From Bufo bufo (Eukaryota; Chordata; Amphibia; Anura; Bufonidae): a stretch of DNA of 64,000 nucleotides. The stretch spans positions 107,760,821 to 107,824,820 of the forward strand of contig NC_053392.1 in the NCBI RefSeq assembly GCF_905171765.1, in the 5' to 3' direction. Within the stretch, counting starts at the first letter, position 1. Every line of letters starts with the position of its first letter. The position numbers and the translations under genes were made by a program. This document shows, piece by piece, positions 10,681 through 21,897 of this stretch. The notes below the pieces were generated by a model. That model saw only the letters and a program-made list of their open reading frames with translations, searched no databases and had not been told where the DNA came from.

Positions 10681-13012
10681 GTCACCCATAGTTAAATGTG
10701 AGAGTGAAAAACTTCTACAGATACAAGACGAAATTAAAGCCTGCAAACACTCCCTCAAACCGTTTGAATCTGCCAGTAATTTCGAAAGTTTGAAATCAGA
10801 AATGTTAAATACTGTAAAGCAAATGTACATTACAGATATCAAACATAAAAAATTCCAGAGGGATCTCTCCGATTATAAACATGACCAAGTATATGCATGG
10901 GGAAGGAGAGAAAACCCATACTCCATCCCCAGATCTTTTCTTAAAAGAAATAAGAAATCAAATAAAAGTAAACAGAAATACAACAGCAGATCGATGTCAT
11001 CAAATAAATCACAAAGAATTAGTTTTTCCTCTGAATTGGATACCATAGAAACTTCCGATGGCTCACAAGATTCATTACAAGGTCCCCATCAAACTATGGA
11101 GTATGGAGCAAGCCAAAAATATCCTAATATAAGAAAAACAAAAATACCAACAAAAACCAAAATGCAGATAATAGAAAAGAGGACATTCCCCCGATATCAT
11201 CAAAAAACGAGTCCGCCATGCGGGACGAAAACACACGAATGCCGCACACCAGGTCAACACGTCAACAGAAAAGATAATTGATCAATCACAAGTATCATTA
11301 GATGTAATCAATCTGTCTGCTGTAGTTCTTACGACTGAACAAATAGAAGTCCTCAAATTGGGTTTGAACTATGTGCCATCTGTCAATTTTGATCTGTTTA
11401 CGACTTTGCTGGATATAAACAAATTCATAAGACAATTGACTGTTGCGAGACATTTTAGTGATATTGATGCAGATGAGACTGCGCGGGATATCGCTCAGAC
11501 ATGTTCAAATGGAGATATAGATAATGAATATTGCAATCTTTTATTTAAGGAACAATTATCTCTTGCATGTCTCAGCGATCTCCATCGGGAGTCGTCTGTC
11601 CAGAATATGGAAATGAATATTCAAAAGTTTAAAACTTATAATCCTGGGTTTTATCCAACTATGTCTCGAACAACCAATATGGATATTTTCCAAGATATTA
11701 TGGAAAGGGAACTAAAGGAGATACACAGTCGCTGCCATAACGAGGCTGGACATAATAATCTATCTGTCAGCTATAGAAAAGTACTGCAGGAATTATCTGA
11801 TAACAAACGTATTATAATCAAAAATGGCTGACAAAGGAGGGTCCGTTGTCGTCCTAGACAGTGACATGTATAGTCAACAAATGAGCAGTCTCCTTTCGAA
11901 TTCCACTGTGTACCGCAGATTGGACACAGATCCATTGCTGCGGTACAGGGTGGAATTCTTAGCGGTTTTGCGTGTGGGCTTGGAACAGGGTCATATTAAT
12001 CAAAAGCACTTTAATTACCTTAATATGGAGTCCACGGTTACGCCTATAATGCATGCCCTTCCCAAGGTCCATAAGGTTCAATTCGCTCCTCCGTTACGCC
12101 CCATAGTCAGTGGGATTGGATCTCTAACCGAGAGATTGGGTAATTGGCTATATTGTATTCTGCAGCCGTTCGTCAGGAGAATCCCAGGCTATGTCAAAGA
12201 TCAATCTTGAGATCTTTCTTTGACATGACCTGGGCTGACAATTATAGATGGTTGACAGTAGATGTAATTTCTTTGTATCCTTCGATCCCACACAATGTGG
12301 TGATACTTGCATTTCGAATTCCACCTCCACAGGTACAGTAGTTTTTCTGATGATTTCATTGATTATGTCCTGTTTGTGACTCAGTTCCTGATGTCTCATA
12401 ATTATTTTACTTTCAATTCGATATATTATGTCCAAATCTCAGGTGTGTCAATGGGTGCGAAATACTCGCCCTCATTTGCTAACCTTACTATGTCCTACTG
12501 GGAGGAGACATATGTGTATAATATCAAAAATCCATTCTCAGAGTATATAGTGTGGTATGGCAGGTACATCGACGATATGCTCCTTATTTAGAGCGGCGAT
12601 GTACCTGCCATACAATGGTTTATGCCAGTGTTTTCCAACCAGTGTGCCTCCAGCTGTTGCAAAACTACAACTCCCAGCATGCCCGGACAGCCTTTGGATG
12701 TGCGGGCATGCTGGGAGTTGTAGTTTTGCAACAGCTGGAGGCACACTGGTTGGGAAACACTGGTTTATGCAATATCTTGAAAGTAACCCCTACAATTTGC
12801 ATTTCATTTATACAGAGAACCACCAACGTGTCAACTTCCTAGATCTCACACTCTCGGGAATACCCGGACAGATTTTACAAACAGAAACATTTTGTAAGAA
12901 AGTGACAGGAAACACGATATTACGTGCGGATAGTCACCACCCTGCCCACACGATTAAATTGATCCCTGTGGGAGAGTTCACACGTGCTCATAGAAACTGC
13001 AGTACTCCTGCG
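10681..13012 (+). pseudogene. PLE-1 reverse transcriptase, N-terminal and catalytic part
   Basis: The order of domains fits a PLE. 10681-11281 is a Lys/Ser-rich N-terminus. 11,330-11,822 holds LTTEQIEVLKLGLNYVPS. 11,824-12,210 holds MADKGGSVVVLD, LPKVHK and PLRPIVSGIGS. 12,200-12,340 holds RT motif A (VDVISLYPSIPH). 12,307-12,591 holds motif B (GVSMGAKYSPSFANL) and motif C (YIDDML). 12,763-13,004 holds FLDLTLSG, the THUMB-type block and SHHPAHT. The frame shifts at an A-run near 11,821 (one extra base) and again near 12,209 and 12,345. A 137-bp MITE sits directly after the YIDD codons. At 13,012 the gene is cut by hAT-A1 and resumes at 20,170. Several frame breaks make it inactive. Confidence 0.87.
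12626..12762. mobile_element. 137-bp hAT-type MITE, near-perfect hairpin
   Basis: Begins cagtgttttccaaccagtgt and ends with its reverse complement at 12743-12762. The two arms (with acaactcccagcatgc) pair almost completely around ggacagcctttgg. It is flanked by an exact 8-bp duplication, gtttatgc, at 12618-12625 and 12763-12770. CAGTG ends plus an 8-bp duplication identify a hAT-type MITE. It has no coding capacity and interrupts the PLE reverse transcriptase just after motif C. Confidence 0.9.
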
Positions 13013-13296
13013 TAGAGTTGAGCGAACACCTGGATGTTCGGGTTCGAGAAGCTCGGCCGAACTTCCCGGAAATGTTCGGGTTCGGGATCCGAACTTGACC
13101 CGAACTTCGCCCCGAACCCCATTGAAGTCAATGGGGACCCAAACTTTTCGGCACTAAAAAGGCTGTAAAACAGCCCAGGAAAGGGCTAGAGGGCTGCAAA
13201 AGGCAGCAACATGTAGGTAAATCCCCTGCAAACAAATGTGGATAGGGAAATGAATAAAAATAAAAATAAAATAAATAAAAATTAACCAATATCAAT

Positions 13297-14123
13297 TGGA
13301 GAGAGGTCCCATAGCAGAGAATCAGGCTTCATGTCACCCACCACTGGAACAGGCCACTGTCAGATATTTAGGCCCCGGCACCCAGACAGAGGAGAGAGGT
13401 CCCATAGCAGAGAATCAGGCTTCATGTCATAGCAGAGAATCAAGCTTCACGTCACCCACCACTGGAACAGGCCACTGTCAGATATTTAGGCCCCGGCACC
13501 CAGACAGAGGAGAGAGGTCCCATTGCAGAGAATCAGGCTTCATGTCATAGCAGAGAATCAGGCTTCATGTCACCCACCACTGGAACAGGCCATTGTCAGA
13601 TATTTAGGCCCCGGCACCCAGACAGAGGAGAGAGGTCCCATTGCAGAGAATCAGGCTTCATGTCACCCACCTCTGGAACAGGCCACTGTCAGATATTTAG
13701 GCCCCAACACCCAGACAGAAGAGAGAGGTCCCATAGCAGAGAATCAGGCTTCATGTCACCCACCACTGGAACAGGCCACTGTCAGATATTTAGGCCCCGG
13801 CACCCAGACAGAGGAGAGAGGTCCCATTGCAGAGAATCAGGCTTCATGTCATAGCAGAGAATCAGGCTTCATGTTACCCACCACTGGAACAGGCCATTGT
13901 CAGATATTTAAGCCCCGGCACCCAGACAGAGGAGAGAGGTCCCATTGCAGAGAATCAGGCTTCATGTCACCCACCACTGGAACAGGCCACTGTCAGATAT
14001 TTAGGCCCCGGCACCCAGACAGAGGAGAGAGGTCCCATTGCAGAGAATCAGGCTTCATGTCACCCACCACTGGAACAGGCCACTGTCAGATATTTAGGCC
14101 CCGACACCCAGACAGAGGAGAGG
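13297..14123. repeat. hAT-A 3' minisatellite, ~90-bp units
   Basis: About eight units built from gagaggtcccatagcagaga, then caccactggaacaggccact, cagatatttaggccccggca and cccagacaga. Some units carry an additional ~25-bp piece (catagcagagaatcaggctt). The array lies between the transposase stop and the 3' terminal repeat of hAT-A1. The matching array in hAT-A2 is at 56,268-57,290 in opposite orientation. The long frames here (for example 13,523-14,182) are by-products of the repetition and not genes. Confidence 0.9.
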
Positions 14124-17100
14124 TTCATTCAACTTTGGGATGGACAGGTCCTGTGGGATCCATGCCTGGTTCATTTTTATGAACGTCAGCTTGTCCACAT
14201 TGGCTGTGGATAGGCGGCTGCGTTTGTCTGTAATGACCCCCCCTGCCGTGCTGAATACACGTTCAGACAAAACGCTGGCCGCCGGGCAGGCCAGCACCTC
14301 CAAGGCATAAAAGGCTAGCTCTGGCCACGTGGACAATTTGGAGACCCAGAAGTTGAATGGGGCCGAAACATCAGTCAGTACATGGAGGGGTGTGCACACG
14401 TACTGTTCCACCATGTTATTGAAATGTTGCCTCCTGCTAACACGTTCCGTATCAGGTGGTGGTGCAGTTAGCTGTGGCGTGGTGACAAAACTTTTCCACA
14501 TTTCTGCCATGCTAACCCTGCCCTCAGAGGAGCTGGCCGTGACATAGCTGCGTTGGCGACCTCTTGCTCCTCCTCTGCCTTCTCCTTGGGCTTCCACTTG
14601 TTCCCCTGTGACATTTGGGAATGCTCTCAGTAGCGCGTCTACCATCACGCTCCAGTGCAGGAAGTAAGGTGGGCACATGGGGCCAGATTTATCATTACAA
14701 TGACAGCTCACTCCACTTTCACATATGGCTAAAGTCAGTTTTAGCCAAGTCAGATTTATGATCGGCCCTTTAAGACTGTAATAAATGTGGTTTGACGGTA
14801 GCAGTTTATCCGTCAGTAAGCAGCTTTACAAAAGTCGCACATCTTTACGAAAAAGTCGCACGTCTTTACCAAAAAGTCGCATGTTCTATTAAAAAGTCTC
14901 AAAAGATAAGCATGGTCCTCACTGGAGTGAAATTGCGCATTTTTTTGCGACTTTTTTGCGACTTTTTAAATAGTCCCAATAGTAAATCTGTCTAGGGATT
15001 CATTTACATAAGAAAATACGCCCACTTTCAGAAAACTGGTGAGCATAGTGCAGGGCAGAAAAAAATCGCAAATTTGTGCGCAGTTTTAGCGTTTGCGCAT
15101 TTTTTTGTGACCTTTTTACTCCATTATTCTGACTTGAGCTAATGATAAATCTGGCCCATTGTCTTTGTACCGGGGATCCAGCAGGGTGGCAACCCAGTAG
15201 TCCACACACGTTAAAATGTGGGCAACTCTGCTGTCATTGCGCAGGCACTGCAGCATGTAGTCGCTCATGTGTACCAGGCTGCCCAGAGGTAAGGACAAGC
15301 TGTCCTCTGTGGGAGGCGTATCGTTATTGTCCTGCGTTTCCCCCCAGCCACGCACCAGTGATGGGCCCGAGCTGCATTGGGTGCCACCCCGATGTGAACA
15401 TGCTTCATCCTCATCCTCGTCCTCCTCACCCTCATCCTCCTCGTCCTCCAGTAGTGGGCCCTGTCTGGCCACATTTGTACCTGGCCTCTGCTGTTGCAAA
15501 AAACCTCCCTCTGACTCACTTCTAAGAGACTGGCCTGAAAGTCCTAAAAATGACCCCTCTTTCTCCTCCTCCTCCTGGGCCACCTCCTCTTCCATCATCG
15601 CCCTAAGTGTTTTCTCAAGGAGACATAGAAGTGGTATTGTAACGCTGATAACGGCGTCATCGCCACTGGCCATGTTGGTGGAGTACTCGAAATAGCGCAA
15701 CAGGGCACACAGGTCTCGCATGGAGGCCCAGTCATTGGTGGTGAAGTGGGGCTGATCCGCAGTGCGACTGACCCGTGCGTGCTGCAGCTGAAACTCCACT
15801 ATGGCCTGCTGCTGCTCGCATAGTCTGTCCAGCATGTGCAAGGTGGAGTTCCACCTGGTGGGCACGTCGCATATGAGGCCGTGAGCGGGAAGGCCCGAAG
15901 TTACGTTGTAGCGCAGACAGGCGAGCAGCAGCAGGTTGTGAATGCCGGAAGCGCGCACAGACGGCCTGCACTTTATGCAGCAGCTCTGACATGTCGGGGT
16001 AGTTGTGAATGAACTTCTGCACCACCAAATTCAGCACATGCGCCAGGCAAGGGATGTGCGTCAAACCGGCTAGTCCCAGAGCTGCGACGAGATTTCGCCC
16101 ATTAACGCACACCACCAGGCCGGGCTTGAGGCTCACTGGCAGCAACCACTCGTCGGTCTGTTGTTCAATACCCCGCCACAACTCCTGCGCGGTGTGGGGC
16201 CTGTCCCCCAAACATATGAGTTTCAGAATGGCCTGCTGACGTTTACCCCTGGCTGTGCTGAAGTTGGTGGTGAAGGTGTGTGGCTGACTGGATGAGCAGG
16301 TGGAAGAAGAGGAGGAGGAAGCCGAGTAGGAGGAGGAGGCTACAGGAGGCAAAGAATGTTGCCCTGCGATCCTTTGCGGCGGAAGGACGTGCGCCAAAGA
16401 GCTCTCCGCCTGGGGCCCAGCCGCCACTACATTTACCCAGTGTGCAGTTAGGGAGATATAGCGTCCCTGGCCGTGCTTACTGGTCCACGTATCTGTGGTT
16501 AGGTGGACCTTGCCACAGATGGCGTTGCGCAGTGCACACTTCATTTTATCGGATACTTGGTTGTGCAGGGAAGGCACGGCTCTCTTGGAGAAGTAGTGGC
16601 GGCTGGGAACAACATACTGTGGGACAGCAAGCAACATGAGCTGTTTGAAGCTGTCTGTGTCCACCAGCCTGAATGACAGCATTTCATAGGCCAGTAGTTT
16701 AGAAATGCTGGCATTCAGGGCCAGGGATCGAGGGTGGCTAGGTGGGAATTTACGCTTTCTCTCAAATGTTTGTGAGATGGAGAGCTGAAGGCTGCCGTGT
16801 GACATGGTGGAGATGCTTGGTGACGGAGGTGGTGGTGTTGGTGGTACATCCTCTGTTTGCTGAACGGCAGGTGCCAACGTTCCTCCAGAGGCGGAGGAAG
16901 AGGCCGAGGCGGCAGCAGAAGAGGTAGCAGGGGGAGCCTGAGTGAGTTCCTTGTTTTTAAGGTGTTTACTCCACTGCAGTTCATGCTTTGCATGCAGGTG
17001 CCTGGTCATGCAGGTTGTGCTAAGGTTCAGAACGTTAATGCCTCGCATCAGGCTCTGATGGCACAGTGTGCAAACCACTCGGGTCTTGTCGTCAGCACAT

Positions 17101-17965
17101 TGTTTGAAGAACTGCCACGCCAGGGAACTCCTTGAAGCTGCCTTTGGGGTGCTCGGTCCCAGATGGCAGTGGCCAGTAGCAGGCGGACTCTCTTGGCGGC
17201 GGGTGTTCTGCTTTTGCCCACTGCTCCCTCTTTTGCTACGCTGTTGGCTCGGTCTCACCACTGCCTCTTCCTCCGAACTCTGAAAGTCAGTGGCACGACC
17301 TTCATTCCATGTGGGGTCTAGGACCTCATCGTCCCCTGCATCGTCTTCCACCCAGTCTTCCTCCCTGACCTCCTGTTCAGTCTGCACACTGCAGAAAGAC
17401 GCAGCAGTTGGCACCTGTGTTTCATCATCAGAGACGTGCTGAGGTGGTATTCCCATGTCCTCATCATCAGGAAACATAAGTGGTTGTGCGTCTGTGCATT
17501 CTATGTCTTCCACCGCTGGGGAAGGGCTAGGTGGATGCCCTTGGGAAACCCTGCCAGCAGAGTCTTCAAACAGCATAAGAGACTGTTGCATAAGTTGAGG
17601 CTCAGACAGTTTCCCTGATATGCATGGGGGTGATGTGACAAACTGATGGGCTTGGTTTTCAGGCGCCAACTGTGCGCTTTCTGCAGCAGACTGGGTGGGA
17701 GATATTGTGAATGTGCTGGATCCACTGTCGGCCACCCAATTGACTAATGCCTGTACCTGCTCAGGCCTTACCATCCTTAGAACGGCATTGGGCCCCGCCA
17801 AATATTGCTGTAAATTCTGGCGTCTACTGGGACCTGAGGTAGTTTGTACACTAGGACATGTGGCTGTGGCAGAACGGCCACGTCCTCTCCCAGCACCAGA
17901 GGGTCCACTAACACCACCACGACCATGTCCGCGTCTCTTACTAGATGTTTTCCTTATTGTTACCG
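14094..17965 (-). pseudogene. hAT-A1 transposase (BED finger, hAT dimerisation domain), broken
   Basis: Minus strand. The family start ATG (51,627 in hAT-A2) is ATA here at about 17,960, so the natural start is lost. Then follow a Gly/Arg-rich stretch (GHGRGGVSGPSGAGRGRG), VRPEQVQALVNWV, an acidic/Ser region and the BED finger (VVCTLCHQSLMRG...TTCMTRHLHAKH). The RNase H-like core shows LTTDTWTSK and VCVNGRNLVAALG, where the second has N in place of the catalytic D seen in hAT-A2. CLAHVLNLVVQKF, PTRWNSTLHMLDRL, an Asp/Glu-rich insert and the hAT C-terminal domain (NFWVSKLSTWPELAFYALEV, SERVFSTAGG) follow. A one-base insertion (ggg for gg) near 15,893 shifts frame. The MITE at 14,679-15,157 splits the C-terminal half. 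The family stop codon is deleted, so the frame runs into the trailer to 14,094. Confidence 0.9.
14679..15157. mobile_element. MITE with GGGCCAGATTTATCATTA ends
   Basis: The terminal repeats are 18 bp (gggccagatttatcatta at 14,680 and its reverse complement ending at 15,157). Comparison with hAT-A2 (gtgcccaccttacttcctgc) shows that the uninterrupted sequence here would read gggcacattgtctttg. The duplication is therefore only at or cat, too short to assign a superfamily firmly. The interior holds short repeats of aaagtcgcac. No coding capacity. Confidence 0.8.
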
Positions 17966-18054
17966 TTCACCACAATAAGAAAAAAATTATTTGGCCCAAT
18001 GTATTGAATTCAAATTCAGGCCTTTTTTTTACAAGCACCTAACACTATCTGGCT

Positions 18055-19560
18055 ATCTATTTAGGTACCGTATTACACTAATACAGGCACAGCAGTAACC
18101 ACAGATTTAGCTGAATATAAATTGTAGGCCTTGTATTTAGGCCCTGGATGACAGGTATCCCTTTTACGGACAGAATTAGACTTGGAAATGCACGGTAGCG
18201 TGTGAAGTTATTGAAGATGACCCTATCAGCACCTTCAATGAAATATACCCTTTTATGGATAGATTTAAACTTGGCCTGCTACAGCAGAAACCACTGATTT
18301 TTGGAATTGCTAATTTGGGAATTGAAATTCAACCCAGAACAAAAACTGTGCTTTGACGGACACTAAACAACTTTACCAGCCACAGCAGTAAACACAGATT
18401 TAGCTGAATATAAATTGTAGGCCTAGTATTTAGGCCCTGGATAGATGACAGGTATCCCTTTAGGACAGAATTACACTTGGAGATGCACGGTAGCGTGTGA
18501 AGTTATTGAGAATGACCCTCTCCGCACCTTCAATCTAATTTGCCCTTTTATGGATAGATTTAAACTTGGCCTGATACAGCAGAAACCACTGATTTAGGGA
18601 ATTGCCAATTTGGGAATTGTATTTCAACCCAGAACAAAAACTGTGCTTTGACGAACACTAAATAACTTGACCAGCCACAGCAGTAACCACAGATTTAGCT
18701 GAATATAAATTGTAGGCCTATTATTTAGGCGCTGGATGACAGGTATACGTTTACGGACAGAATTAGACTTGGAGATGCACGGTAGCGTTTGAAGTTATTG
18801 AGAATGACCCTATCAGCAATTTCAATGTAATATACCCTTTTATGGATAGATTTAAACTTGGCCTGCTACAGCAGAAACCACTGATTTAAGGAATTGCTAA
18901 TTTGGGAATTGTATTTCAACCCAGAACAAAAACTGTGCTTTGACGGACACTAAATAACTTGACCAGCCACAGCAGTAACCACAGATTTAGCTGAATATAA
19001 ATTGTAGGCCTATTATTTAGGCGCTGGATGACAGGTATACGTTTACGGACAGAATTAGACTTGGAGATGCATGGTAGCGTGTGAAGTTATTGAGAACGAC
19101 CCTATCAGCGCCTTCAATGTAATATACCCTTTTATGGATAGATTTAAACTTGGCCTGCTACAGCAAAAACCATTGATTTAGGAAATTGCTAATTTGGGAA
19201 TTGTATTTCAACCCAGAACAAAAACTGTGCTTTGACGGACACTAAATACCTTGACCAGCCACAGCAGTAACCACAGAATTAGCTGAATATAAATTGTAGG
19301 CCTATTATTTAGGCGCTGGATGACAGGTATACGTTTACGGACAGAATTAGACTTGGAGATGCACGGTAGACTGTGAAGTTATTGAGAATGACCCTATCAG
19401 CAACTTCAATGTAATATACCCTTTTATGGATAGATTTAAACTTGGCATGCTACAGCAGAAACCACTGATTTAGGGAATTGCTAATTTGGGAATTGTATTT
19501 CAACCCAGAAAAAAATATATCCTTTGCCAGACAGCAGACAGTATTACAATTGGTTAGCCA
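18055..19560 (-). repeat. hAT-A1 leader array, five ~293-bp units
   Basis: Repeat markers gctgaatataaattgtaggc start at about 18,110, 18,403, 18,698, 18,990 and 19,282, giving spacings of 292-295 bp. Units contain acagcagtaaccacagattt, ggacagaattagacttggag and atggatagatttaaacttgg. They lie just upstream of the transposase start on the minus strand, so they form the leader. hAT-A2 carries only one unit at about 51,230-51,500. The remainder of the leader (19,561-20,161) ends in the terminal repeat. Confidence 0.92.
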
Positions 19561-20169
19561 CAGCTGAAACACCAGATTTAGGGTACTGCTATTTTGGCAA
19601 TTGTACTTCACCCCTCAATAAAATAGCAAGCACAGCCAAGACCCTGATGTAGGATATAGCAAAAAAAAACAAAACACACTATTGATGGTTAAATGGACTT
19701 GGTGGCAGCTTGTGCTGGCGCATCACAAGACACAAAATGGCCGCCGATCACCCCAGAAAAAAAGTGACAGAAAAACGCTCTGGGAAGCATATAAACAGTG
19801 AGCAATTAAATAGCAGAGGTTGAATGATACACAGCTGTACATCGATCACTTCTGTAAGTGTTTTTAAAGAGTAAATCACTGCCAAATCTGGCCCTAACAG
19901 CAGCAGCTACATCCTATCCCTACACTGATTAGAGCAGAGTGACGTGCGGCGCTACGTGACTCCAGCTTAAATAGAGGCTGTGTCACATGCTGCACTGGCC
20001 AATCACAGCCATGCCAATAGTAGGCCTCTTGGGGCAAGTAGTATGACGCTTGTTGATTGGCTGCTTTGCAGCCTTTCAAAAAGCGCCAAGAAAGCGCCGA
20101 ACACCGAACCCGAACCCGGACTTTTACGAAAATGTATACAGTTCGGGTTCGCTCATCCCTACTCCTGCG

Positions 20170-21106
20170 GCTTTTTAAGAGAAATTCAGATTGTTAGAAT
20201 GAGGCTAGCACAGAGAGCTTATCCGGGGTGGATGATATCTAGAGGTCTGGCTATTTCCAGAAATAAAACTAGAGAGGAATTGCTGTTCCCTACCCAGGGT
20301 TCTTCTTCTAGAGATAGGAATGCAAATAAAAAAATAAAAAAACTGAAATATAAAGGGGCATATGACTGCGATCATATGAGCAATAGGAAGAGCACAGCTA
20401 TAATGGTTGATCAAGGTGAAGTTAAAGAGGATATACCTACACTTGTCTTAACGTACAGCAAACAGTTTGAAATAATTCAGCAAACAATTAAGAAATATTT
20501 GCCAATACTTTATGATGATGATGTACTGTGCTGTATGTTAAGACAAGGATGTAGAATTGTTTCCAGAAGACCCCAAACTATAGGGAATGATATATCCCCC
20601 TCCATGTATATGCAAAGGGCTAAACAACAAGAGGATACCTGGCTCACTTAGAAAGGTTTCACCAGGTGTGGAAGCTCACGCTGCCGCACTTGTACTATGC
20701 AGTGAATATGAAAACTTTCCATGATGCAAATAATTCCCATATATACCCGATAAAATCGTACATCAACTGTAACTCGATGGGGGTGGTATATGTCATCCCC
20801 TGTACAGCCTGTAAGATGATGTATGTGGGATGCACCACCAGAAAATTCAAAGTCCGAATTTTGGAGCATCTCTGTTACATCAGCAATCCTGCCAGTGTGA
20901 ACATATCCAATGTGGCTAAACACTTTATACACAAGCATGAACGCAAGGTGAGAAATTTTTGAGCTTTTGCGATTGAACAAGTGAAACTATCGAAAAGAGG
21001 AGGTGATTTAAAGCGGTTGGTTAGATTGAGGGAGGCATTTTGGATTTTTAAGTTAGATACCAGACATCCGAATGGTCTTAATATGAAAAATGAACTTATG
21101 CATTGA
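20170..21106 (+). pseudogene. PLE-1 C-terminal part with GIY-YIG endonuclease
   Basis: This continues the PLE frame after hAT-A1. 20,170-20,649 reads FLREIQIVRMRLAQRAYPGW and then LVLTYSKQFEIIQQTIKKYL, the C-terminal region after the RT. After a frame change near 20,650, 20,666-20,962 holds INCNSMGVVYVIPCTACK, MYVGCTTRKFKVRILEH and NVAKHF: a GIY-YIG endonuclease with the YVG motif, Arg and His of the family. A last frame change leads to EKRGGDLKRLVRLREAFWIF and HPNGLN, the conserved PLE C-terminus, with a stop at 21,104-21,106. All family landmarks are present in order, so this is a complete but decayed PLE coding region. Confidence 0.88.
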
Positions 21107-21592
21107 CCATTCCATTTCGATATTAGAGAAATAGGATTTGTTTATGTTGCAATAGCATATGCTACTAAATACACTTATGCATGATAATCTGTATCTGTAT
21201 TTGTATTTTTATTTTTTATTTTGTATATGAAATGTTATATTCACTGTTATGGAATTTTCACATTATATATACAGAAGTATCGATTTCATATAGATGCTTG
21301 TTGCATCTTCATTGTTGGACAATGTGAACGGTGCCTTACATAGGGAGCAGAGGGCTCCACCCTTCCCTCTTTTCCCTTCCCCCACCCTCCAGGTGGGGGT
21401 GGAACCATGTGCTCCCAGACCAGTATTTAATCTCTGGAAAAGACACTGTTTACAGTTAAGAATAAGAACTCTGTTCGAAACACGTCAATGTTGCTACACT
21501 AGTGGGTGCATGTCCTGTATATTATTTTCTACTGCCTGAATAAAGACGAGGATTTTAGCTACCAAGAAAACGTGAGTGCTGGAACTTTGTTT
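21107..21592 (+). repeat. PLE-1 3' UTR and 3' pLTR with hammerhead-like remnant
   Basis: AT-rich 3' UTR to about 21,340, then the pLTR (21,350-21,592) that is inverted at 8985-9180. It has gaataaagacgagg (aataaa signal at 21,539) close to the end and stops at the target duplication at 21,593. The plus strand shows CTGTTTA (21,446-21,452), a possible stem II with acag/ctgt, then CGAAAC and GAAACACGTC at 21,477-21,486. This resembles a PLE hammerhead whose left core CTGANGA has decayed. Confidence 0.65.
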
Positions 21593-21897
21593 ATAAATGT
21601 TCTAAACCTGACCACAACCTGCATGACCAGGCATCTAAGTGCAAAGCACGAGCTGCAGTGGAGTAGACACCTAAAAAACCAAGAAAGGTCTCTGGCTACT
21701 CCTGCTTCCTCTTCTGCTGCAGTCTTGGCCTCCTCATCCACCTCTGGAGTGACAGTGGCACCTGCCACCCCGCAAACAGAGGATCTGCCAGCAACACCAC
21801 CACCTCGGTCACCAAGCATCTCCACAATGTCCCATGGAAGCGTTCAACTCTCTATCTCCCAAACACTGGAGCAGAAGAGGATTTCAGGGCGCTTCAG
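21593..21897 (+). pseudogene. hAT-B transposase, BED-finger part
   Basis: Continues the hAT-B gene after PLE-1. The frame from about 21,595 reads INVLNLTTTCMTRHLSAKHE, the His half of the BED finger whose Cys half is at ~8,835. A Ser/Ala-rich linker and SISQTLEQKR follow. Comparison with hAT-A2 (52,820 versus 53,205) shows that ~390 bp encoding the next segment are missing here; the join lies near 21,880. A non-autonomous hAT is inserted at 21,898 with the 8-bp duplication cgcttcag. Confidence 0.82.

Larger units (their letters stand above)
13013..20161 (-). mobile_element. hAT-A1, autonomous-type hAT element (decayed)
   Basis: Ends are tagagttgagcgaac (13013 on) and, on the other strand, tagggatgagcgaac (20161 back). 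The flanking 8-bp duplication is exact: ctcctgcg at 13005-13012 and 20162-20169. On the minus strand the order is 5' end (20161), ~500 bp of leader, five ~293-bp leader repeats (19,560-18,055), transposase (17,965-14,094), a 3' minisatellite (14,123-13,297) and the 3' end. A 479-bp MITE sits in the transposase. A second copy of the same family, hAT-A2, lies at 48,976-57,546. Confidence 0.92.
8876..21592 (+). mobile_element. Penelope-like element (PLE-1), inserted in hAT-B
   Basis: A PLE is a retroelement with a telomerase-related reverse transcriptase and a GIY-YIG endonuclease. The insertion is bounded by a 13-bp target duplication, ataaacgttctaa (8863-8875) and ataaatgttctaa (21593-21605), with one mismatch. 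Ends are LTR-like but inverted: 8985-9180 is the reverse complement of about 21,350-21,585, and 8876-8966 is the reverse complement of 9700-9806. Such inverted or partial 'pLTRs' are characteristic of PLEs. The coding region (about 9950-21,106) is split by a 7.1-kb hAT (13013-20161) and by a 137-bp MITE. Without these the PLE would be about 5.4 kb. Confidence 0.88.

Noticed and set aside
13523..14182. 219-codon frame with repeated HCQIF and ENQASC words
   Set aside because: Pure translation of the ~90-bp hAT-A trailer array. The repeated peptides change frame between units and the equivalent array in hAT-A2 gives other frames.
15267..15695. 142-codon plus-strand frame with poly-Ser
   Set aside because: Antisense shadow of the Glu/Asp-rich insert of the hAT-A1 transposase.
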